Source: Bifidobacterium breve
GTDB lineage: Bacteria; Actinomycetota; Actinomycetes; Nanopelagicales; Nanopelagicaceae
Length of the DNA: 59,818 nucleotides
Reading direction: 5' to 3'
NCBI GenBank assembly: GCA_945890205.1
Contig: CAMDCL010000004.1
Span: 1 to 59,818, forward strand
Shown: one piece after another, positions 55,031 through 59,818 of the stretch
Position numbering within the stretch: the stretch's first letter is position 1
Layout of the letters: every line of letters starts with the position of its first letter
The notes under the pieces: model-generated
What the model saw: only the letters and a program-made list of their open reading frames with translations
Told to the model about the DNA's origin: nothing
The model's database searches: none
Made by a program: the position numbers and the translations under genes

Positions 55031-55558
55031 TTAAATAAGTCTGAGACAGGTGCATAGCCATCGCCCATCAAGGCCTTCAAATCTGATTGCAACCACACGC
55101 AGGCGATCTCCAAAGCGCACCGTGACCGTTGCTTCACAGACCCCATCTAAGGGTTGAGTCACTCTTGTCTTGCGAACCCTTCCTATCTCTTTAAGGGATC
55201 CTGCAGAACTCTGCAATTGTGTAAAAACCTTATAGTGGCACATGAATTGAAGTTGTTGAGATGAACGTTTACCCGCCCAAATTTCAAGGGTGTTATGAAT
55301 GAATTGAAGTATCAGGGGATGAATATCGGGAAGCTCACTTGCTGAGGTTGGCTGTGGGGCAAAATCTGAATCAAACTCCTCACCAAAGGTACTGGGAACT
55401 AAGTAAAGCCGCGGCTTCTTTATCTCAACAACGGCGGGAGCTGGTCTAAAGATTTCAAGTACGGGATGGAGGAAGTCCTCATCTGGATCGCTGGAGAGTG
55501 GAACTAGTTCGATAGTTGTAAATTGTGGAAGTTGTTCATAATCACGTTGTGTAGTCAT
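55031..55558 (-). CDS. DUF6459 (Rv3235-like) protein
   Basis: 175 aa. The C-terminal half (LILQFIHNTLEIWAGKRSSQQL, then TVRFGDRLRVVAIRFE and GRWLCTCL) is the recognisable conserved domain; the N-terminal 70 residues are Pro/Asp-rich and probably disordered. Function unknown. Convergent with secA with only two bases between stops. The position near secA agrees with actinobacterial gene order. The start ATG has no ideal ribosome site. Confidence 0.75.
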   Translation of the reverse strand: MTTQRDYEQLPQFTTIELVPLSSDPDEDFLHPVLEIFRPAPAVVEIKKPRLYLVPSTFGEEFDSDFAPQPTSASELPDIHPLILQFIHNTLEIWAGKRSSQQLQFMCHYKVFTQLQSSAGSLKEIGRVRKTRVTQPLDGVCEATVTVRFGDRLRVVAIRFEGLDGRWLCTCLRLI

Positions 55559-55680
55559 AGGCAGACCATTTCCTCTTTCAACAGATATGCACTCACCCTT
55601 TAGTACCGGAGTTACTCATACCTTTGGCCGATTGTGGATAACATCTAGAACTCTGTCGTGGTTGGCCTTTGGGTACAGCT

Positions 55681-56280
55681 ATGAAAAATACAAAGAGTTC
55701 CTACAGCGCACGGATGCCATTAGCCATCACATTGATAGTTGCCGCTTTTGCATCAGCTTTCTTCATTTCAACGTACTCCAACAAAGGTAATAACTACTGG
55801 GTTATCGCAAGCTCTGTCACGCCTGGACATGTAATGGTCGCTTCTGATCTTGTCTCTGTCCATATGAATCTAGGTGAGAGCTCTAGCAATTACATGAGCA
55901 CATCAGACCAGGCGATCGGATTGGTTGCAACACGGACTATGGTGGTCGGAGAGGTTATTTCAGTGTCGGATTTAGCATCATCCGTTGATGCAATGGCAAC
56001 GAGTGCTGTTCCAATTAGTCTTCGCTCTGCAGATTTGGCTTCGGGAGTTTCAGCAGGAGATCCAGTTGATATCTATTGGGTGCTTGATTCTCGCAACGGT
56101 GAGCCTGTCGTGGATCCAATCTTGATTATGGGTGGCGTTACATTGATTTCTCTTGATGACTCTAAAAACTCACTAGGTGGAGATATTTCAATCACCGTTG
56201 CAATAGAAGAGACTCAAGTGTTGCGAGTATTAAGTGCTACTACGCAAGGTCGTCTAGTTGTGGTGCGATCATATGTCTGA
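55681..56280 (+). CDS. SAF-domain membrane-anchored protein (CpaB/RcpC-like)
   Basis: 199 aa. One N-terminal membrane helix (residues about 12-31) is followed by an SAF domain (VIASSVTPGHVMVASDL, then VATRTMVVGEVI) and a small beta domain, as in the pilus assembly protein CpaB/RcpC. No prepilin, secretin or TadA/B/C gene is nearby. I chose ATG 55681; the open frame could begin at TTG 55669. Overlaps the ATPase-like gene by eight bases. Function unknown, likely surface related. Confidence 0.75.
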   Translation: MKNTKSSYSARMPLAITLIVAAFASAFFISTYSNKGNNYWVIASSVTPGHVMVASDLVSVHMNLGESSSNYMSTSDQAIGLVATRTMVVGEVISVSDLASSVDAMATSAVPISLRSADLASGVSAGDPVDIYWVLDSRNGEPVVDPILIMGGVTLISLDDSKNSLGGDISITVAIEETQVLRVLSATTQGRLVVVRSYV

Positions 56281-57373
56281 GCTCGAGATGCCAACTGTGA
56301 TCACAGCTATTGCAAATCCTGAGGCGGAAGGCTTTGTCGCTGGAACTTTGTACGCTCAGGGTTGGAATGTGGTCTTTCGCGCCATTGATTGGGGCTCGCT
56401 TCAGAGTTATCTGACCTCTAATTCAGCGATCTCAGCCAATGCACTTTTGATTTATGGAACAGATTTACCAGGTGCAAGCAAGCAGTTAGTAGATGGTCTG
56501 CAGAGTTCGGTCCGCCAAGTGATTGGCTTCTCCATTCCCAACATTACTGATGGGGATTACATGAGCTTGCACCCGTTACCGGCTGTAGGAACTGATTTAA
56601 TCTCATTAGTCCGTGGCTTTGTGCGAGCACCGATGGTGCGCACTAGCGCTCTCACTCAGCGAAAACCACGCGCATCTAAGGTTGTTGCCCTTGGATCAGC
56701 TGGTAGCTATACGGGTTGCACAACGATTGCACTCAATCTTGCTATGGAGTTAAGTCTGCTGGAGCAATCAACATTGCTGATCGAGGCTAATTTTAGAGCT
56801 CCATCGATATCGCCGCTTTTATCGATGCGAAATATTTCAGAGGTCTCTAGTTGGAAATCTATAGCTCCACACCTGGCCGTCTCTGAAATCACGCAGAGTT
56901 CTGCAGATCAGTTAGAAAACTTTATGAATAAGGCGATAGATGAGTTTGATGTAATAGTGCTAGATATTGGATCTATCTCAGGTCTTTCAAATCGACTGAC
57001 CGATCGGCGTTGGACCTCGCAGGTTACAACCTGGTGTTGTGATCAAGCCGATGAGCTAATGATCACCTCACGTGCTGATCACCTTGGGCACTATCGTCTG
57101 GGACAGGTGATTGAGCTGATGCAACAGACATCAATTAGAGCGCACATCAGTTTTACTCAGAACATGAAATCTTCAGGCAAGCGTGGAGAGAATGAGATGG
57201 CTCGCTTTCTTTCAGCAACGACCGCACTCAAACCAATTCGGGTACGTAGTTTGAAAGAGGAGAGTCGATCGGTAAAAGCGGCAGAGGATGAGCACGCCAC
57301 CTTGGTTGAGACAAATGAGCGCTCAAATCTACGCAAGGCGATCGCAGAACTAGCCCGAGAAATCACTTTGTAA
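56273..57373 (+). CDS. CpaE/MinD-like protein with degenerate P-loop
   Basis: 366 aa. Residues 1-125 look like a receiver-like N-terminal domain as in CpaE/TadZ. Residues 136-366 are the MinD/ParA fold: KVVALGSAGSYTGCTTIALNLA, LLIEANFRAPS and DVIVLDIGSIS correspond to Walker A, switch I and Walker B. The P-loop reads GSAGSYTGCTT (141-151) instead of KGGxGKTT, so both lysines are missing and ATP hydrolysis is doubtful. Coupled to the SAF gene upstream. Probable localisation or scaffold protein; role unknown. Confidence 0.75.
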   Translation: MSELEMPTVITAIANPEAEGFVAGTLYAQGWNVVFRAIDWGSLQSYLTSNSAISANALLIYGTDLPGASKQLVDGLQSSVRQVIGFSIPNITDGDYMSLHPLPAVGTDLISLVRGFVRAPMVRTSALTQRKPRASKVVALGSAGSYTGCTTIALNLAMELSLLEQSTLLIEANFRAPSISPLLSMRNISEVSSWKSIAPHLAVSEITQSSADQLENFMNKAIDEFDVIVLDIGSISGLSNRLTDRRWTSQVTTWCCDQADELMITSRADHLGHYRLGQVIELMQQTSIRAHISFTQNMKSSGKRGENEMARFLSATTALKPIRVRSLKEESRSVKAAEDEHATLVETNERSNLRKAIAELAREITL

Positions 57374-57380
57374 GATCTAT

Positions 57381-57386
57381 TACTAT
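57381..57386 (+). promoter_or_regulatory. putative -10 hexamer (leaderless) for the DUF6912 gene
   Basis: TACTAT ends six bases before ATG 57393. Confidence 0.55.
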
Positions 57387-57392
57387 GGGTGA

Positions 57393-57779
57393 ATGCGTGC
57401 ATACCTGCCCATCAGTCATAAGGATCTTGAAGCCTTTGTGCTGAGCAAGAGCATCGACATTGATGAGGCCTTTGCACCAACCCAAGGATTTGTTACAGCC
57501 AATGTGGATTGTGATGAGGAGGAGCTTGAGTACCTGCTCTCAATCGCAGCAGGTGAAGAGGCTTTAGAACTTCGTCTCTCTGAAAAGGCACCCGGAATTG
57601 TCCTGGCCTTTGAAATAAGTGATGAACAAATCGCTGAAAGTTATGAGGATTCAATCACTGTGAAGGCTGCTTTGCCATGGGATCAGTTGCAATGCGCCCT
57701 ATTGGCATTTCAAGGTGATGATGAGTTGGTGTGGTTTGCAACCCAGGAGATTGAAATTCACTTGGGGGAGTGGAAGTAG
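57393..57779 (+). CDS. DUF6912 protein
   Basis: 128 aa acidic cytosolic protein. MRAYLPISHKDLEAFV at the start, the DEEELEYLLSIAA segment near 41-53 and WDQLQCALL are the family hallmarks as I remember them. No catalytic motif visible; function unknown. It starts six bases after TACTAT without a leader, ends two bases before the pdtaS ATG, and probably shares its transcript. Confidence 0.72.
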   Translation: MRAYLPISHKDLEAFVLSKSIDIDEAFAPTQGFVTANVDCDEEELEYLLSIAAGEEALELRLSEKAPGIVLAFEISDEQIAESYEDSITVKAALPWDQLQCALLAFQGDDELVWFATQEIEIHLGEWK

Positions 57780-57781
57780 CC

Positions 57782-59251
57782 ATGTTCCAGTTAGAAAAGT
57801 TGCTGGGGGCGCGAACCACTATAACTATCGATCAGGCTAATTACCTGCGCCAACTAATCTCTGATTGGCAGCTCTTATCTGATCTCTCATTTGCCGATCT
57901 AATTTTATGGGTGCCTATTCGCAAAGATGTTTCAATGTGGCCAACCGGTCACATTGCAGTTGCACATATTCGTCCGACAACTACCTCTACGGTGTTTGTC
58001 AATGATGTCATTGGTGATGAACTTTTGTGGGGTGCTAAACCCAGCATTGATGATGCACTTTCGGGAGATGAAATAGTTAAGTCAACTGATCCAGAAAAAG
58101 TGGGCGAGATCTTGGTAAAAACGCAAACAATCCCAGTAACTTTTGGTGGGCAAGTTATTGCAGTTATCTCAAGTCACAGAAATATTGAACACTCACGAAA
58201 TTCTGGCAAACTAGAAAGCAATTATCGTGAAGTTGCTAATTATCTCTATCAAATGGTCGCACAAGGAAACTTTCCGTATAAGGATTCAGCCTCACTCTTC
58301 GAACCAGTTCCTCGTGTAGGTGATGGTTTGATTCGGCTCGATGCTAACTCTGCAATCTCATTTGCAAGTCCTAATGCAAAGTCGGCTTTTTCTCGTATGG
58401 GGTGGCGTGGAGATCTCGAGGGTAGAAATCTTGGCGAGGTCGCAGAGCAGGTAGTTACAGCATCTGCCAATGCTTCAGAGGAAGGTGTTCGCTCACGCCT
58501 AAATGGAAAGTTGTTGCAAAGAGTTGAAATCGATAATCAGGGAGCAACAATTGATTTACTGGTTCTACCTCTAACTATTGGCGCTGACAAAGTTGGCGCA
58601 ATCGTTTTACTTCAAAATGTGACGGAGTTACGCAGACGTGACCGAGAATTAGTCACTAAAGATGCCACTATTCGCGAGATCCATCATCGTGTGAAGAACA
58701 ACCTTCAAACGGTATCGGCTCTGCTTCGTCTGCAATCCCGCCGAATCGAAGATCCTGCAGCGGCTGCGGCGCTGGATGAGGCTGTCCGACGTATCGCATC
58801 AATCGCCGTTGTTCACGAGACCCTGTCTAACAGCACACAAGCCACTGTGGCATTTGATGAGGTCATGAGTTCATTGGTGAGCCATGCCTTAGAGCTAAGC
58901 CCACGTATGGGAGAGCTCAGCATCGAAAGAATTGGCGAGATTGGATCCTTAGAATCACGCGTTGCGACACCTTTGTCATTGATCGTTACCGAATTAATCC
59001 ATAACGCCTTGGAACACGGACTGGCAAAATCTGGAACTCATTTAAGGATTGAACTTCAGCGATACAGCAATGAGGGCTTAGTTACGATCTCTGATGATGG
59101 AGTCGGATTGCCTCAAGGTTTTGATTTGTTAACATCATCAAACTTGGGTCTGCAGATAGTTCGAACTCTTACTGAAAATGAGTTAAAGGGTGAACTTAAG
59201 TTAGAGTCAACACACAAGGGAACACAGGCAAACCTACGCTTCCCACTTTAA
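57782..59251 (+). CDS. pdtaS: sensor histidine kinase PdtaS (HisKA_2/HWE type)
   Basis: 489 aa cytosolic kinase. An N-terminal GAF-like domain (WQLLSDLSFADLILWVP at about 29-45) and a PAS domain (about 175-285) precede the HisKA_2 helix with His301/His302 in IREIHHRVKNNLQ and the ATPase domain with LIHNALEHG and DDGVGLPQG. It phosphorylates PdtaR, an RNA-binding antiterminator not in this window. I prefer ATG 57782 to GTG 57770 because it matches the family N-terminus and has GGGGGAG upstream. Shares TTAA with the whiB1 stop. Confidence 0.9.
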   Translation: MFQLEKLLGARTTITIDQANYLRQLISDWQLLSDLSFADLILWVPIRKDVSMWPTGHIAVAHIRPTTTSTVFVNDVIGDELLWGAKPSIDDALSGDEIVKSTDPEKVGEILVKTQTIPVTFGGQVIAVISSHRNIEHSRNSGKLESNYREVANYLYQMVAQGNFPYKDSASLFEPVPRVGDGLIRLDANSAISFASPNAKSAFSRMGWRGDLEGRNLGEVAEQVVTASANASEEGVRSRLNGKLLQRVEIDNQGATIDLLVLPLTIGADKVGAIVLLQNVTELRRRDRELVTKDATIREIHHRVKNNLQTVSALLRLQSRRIEDPAAAAALDEAVRRIASIAVVHETLSNSTQATVAFDEVMSSLVSHALELSPRMGELSIERIGEIGSLESRVATPLSLIVTELIHNALEHGLAKSGTHLRIELQRYSNEGLVTISDDGVGLPQGFDLLTSSNLGLQIVRTLTENELKGELKLESTHKGTQANLRFPL

Positions 59252-59517
59252 ATCTGGTTTTGCTGCTCAATCAAGCGAGCGCGATTACGTGCTGCACGAC
59301 GTTTAAGTGCGCGACGTTCATCCTCTGATAATCCGCCCCAGACTCCAGCATCCTGACCGCTCTCAAGAGCCCATGCAAGACATGGCTCCTTTACGATGCA
59401 ACGGTTGCAGACCTTTTTTGCCTCTTCGATTTGAGTAAGGGCTGGGCCTGTATTTCCAACAGGGAAGAAAAGCTCTGGATCCTCATCACGACAGGCTGAT
59501 TGATGTCGCCAATCCAT
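59248..59517 (-). CDS. whiB1: WhiB1-type iron-sulfur regulator
   Basis: 89 aa. Cluster cysteines Cys9, Cys37, Cys40 and Cys46; turn GVWGG at 58-62; basic C-terminal tail. The compact N-terminus MDWRHQSACRDEDPELFFP is the WhiB1 type, a nitric-oxide-sensitive essential regulator in mycobacteria. ATG 59517 is fixed by AAGGAG eight bases upstream; the open frame extends 19 codons further without family-like residues. Convergent with pdtaS, the same neighbour as in mycobacteria. Confidence 0.92.
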   Translation of the reverse strand: MDWRHQSACRDEDPELFFPVGNTGPALTQIEEAKKVCNRCIVKEPCLAWALESGQDAGVWGGLSEDERRALKRRAARNRARLIEQQNQI

Positions 59518-59568
59518 CGCATGACTCCTTAGGGAAGTAAGACTCAATGTAAGAGTTAGGGTTGTAAT

Positions 59569-59584
59569 ACACACAGTTGTGTGT
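59569..59584. promoter_or_regulatory. palindrome upstream of whiB1, possible operator
   Basis: ACACAC-AGTT-GTGTGT, perfect six-base arms, 52-67 bases upstream of the whiB1 ATG. In M. tuberculosis whiB1 is controlled by a CRP-type regulator; the sequence here does not fit the TGTGA-N6-TCACA consensus well, so the binding protein is open. Nothing else is recognisable between whiB1 and the tRNA. Confidence 0.4.
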
Positions 59585-59670
59585 GCAAGGGCTTAATTCT
59601 CCCCTGTGTAGCGGTGTTATACAAGGATGAACGGGAAAGAGTTTTGAAAATTAGGGTGATCTATCTCAAG

Positions 59671-59742
59671 TGCCCCCGACAGGAATCGAACCTGTGCACC
59701 TGCCTCCGGAGGGCAGTGCTCTATCCCCTGAGCTACGGGGGC
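59671..59742 (-). tRNA. tRNA-Arg (anticodon CCG)
   Basis: 72 nt cloverleaf. The acceptor pairs GCCCCCG with CGGGGGC, with discriminator A; the D-arm is GCTC...GAGC; the anticodon stem CTGCC/GGCAG closes the loop CTCCGGA, anticodon CCG; and the T-arm ACAGG/CCTGT encloses TTCGAAT. The variable loop has four bases. CCA is not encoded. It reads CGG arginine codons. Confidence 0.95.
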
Positions 59743-59818
59743 TCATTGGGTCAGCATGAAGGTTATCAGCGGGTGCAAATATGTGTGCATACTGCGACAA
59801 TTCACGCATGAACTCAAT

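Noticed and set aside
1-59818. CRISPR arrays, insertion sequences, integrase attachment sites, replication origin
   Set aside because: No regularly spaced repeats, transposase or integrase frames, terminal inverted repeats or DnaA-box clusters were seen. The tRNA at 59671 has no repeated 3' end nearby in the window.

Overview
This window is bacterial, actinobacterial, and very gene-dense: no stretch over about 130 bases lacks a gene, and I see no mobile element, rRNA, CRISPR array or prophage. The lineage markers are WhiB1 and WhiB2, MtrAB, MshB (mycothiol), PdtaS, AccE, DUF3117, DUF3499, DUF5719, DUF6459, DUF6912 and a LytR-CpsA-Psr protein. Base composition by eye is in the mid-40s percent GC. 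Overlapping genes and missing accessory genes suggest a streamlined aquatic actinobacterium such as the acI lineage (Nanopelagicales). That placement is inference; 16S rRNA or marker proteins would settle it.

Layout. (1) 1-5.8 kb: nucleoside salvage genes cdd, deoA and add with a cytochrome P450, then ribokinase and nucleoside hydrolase on a divergent promoter. (2) 15.6-5.8 kb, minus strand: one tightly overlapping run pccB-accE-maf-accA-punA-phosphopentomutase-like-deoC-aldehyde dehydrogenase-truncated aldehyde dehydrogenase. It joins an acyl-CoA carboxylase to purine and deoxyribose breakdown. (3) 15.6-18.4 kb: birA, purK, purE and a CoA-binding protein with no ordinary start codon. (4) 18.4-24.7 kb: surface polysaccharide genes (UDP-glucose dehydrogenase, LytR-CpsA-Psr, glycosyltransferase, ABC exporter, SpoIID-like). 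(5) 24.7-34.2 kb: dapD, LOG protein, SRPBCC, sigma-region-4 mini-protein, DUF3117, pepA, O-methyltransferase, HtrA, TatB, Mrp, transporter, PHP phosphoesterase, MarC. (6) 34.2-41.4 kb: DEAD helicase, TetR, mshB, cysS, ferredoxin, dapC, sugar nucleotidyltransferase. (7) 41.5-59.8 kb: whiB2, a giant glycosyltransferase/membrane protein, DUF5719, DUF3499, manB, sahH, mtrA, mtrB, comF, secA, DUF6459, a SAF/CpaE-like pair, DUF6912, pdtaS, whiB1 and tRNA-Arg(CCG).

Much of the order matches what I remember of Mycobacterium tuberculosis (cdd-deoA-add; accD5-accE5-maf-accA3, birA, purK, purE; manB-whiB2-sahH-mtrAB-comF-secA1-pdtaS-whiB1; dapD to mrp; mshB-fdxC-dapC). Several genes expected from that order are absent here: tmk, lpqB, hpf and sigE/rseA.

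The metabolic theme is use of nucleosides as carbon. Nucleosides are deaminated and split by phosphorolysis or hydrolysis. Ribose goes through RbsK; (deoxy)ribose-1-phosphate goes through the mutase and DeoC to glyceraldehyde-3-phosphate and acetaldehyde; aldehyde dehydrogenase oxidises the acetaldehyde.

The most striking regulatory observation is widespread apparent leaderless transcription. At least 18 genes have a TAnnnT hexamer ending 6 or 7 bases before the start codon. In two 18-base divergent gaps (4865-4882, 15598-15615), two such hexamers overlap on opposite strands in a 7-base symmetric element. Elsewhere the upstream gene's stop codon is part of the hexamer. Four convergent pairs share a 4-base TTAA or TTAG across their stop codons.
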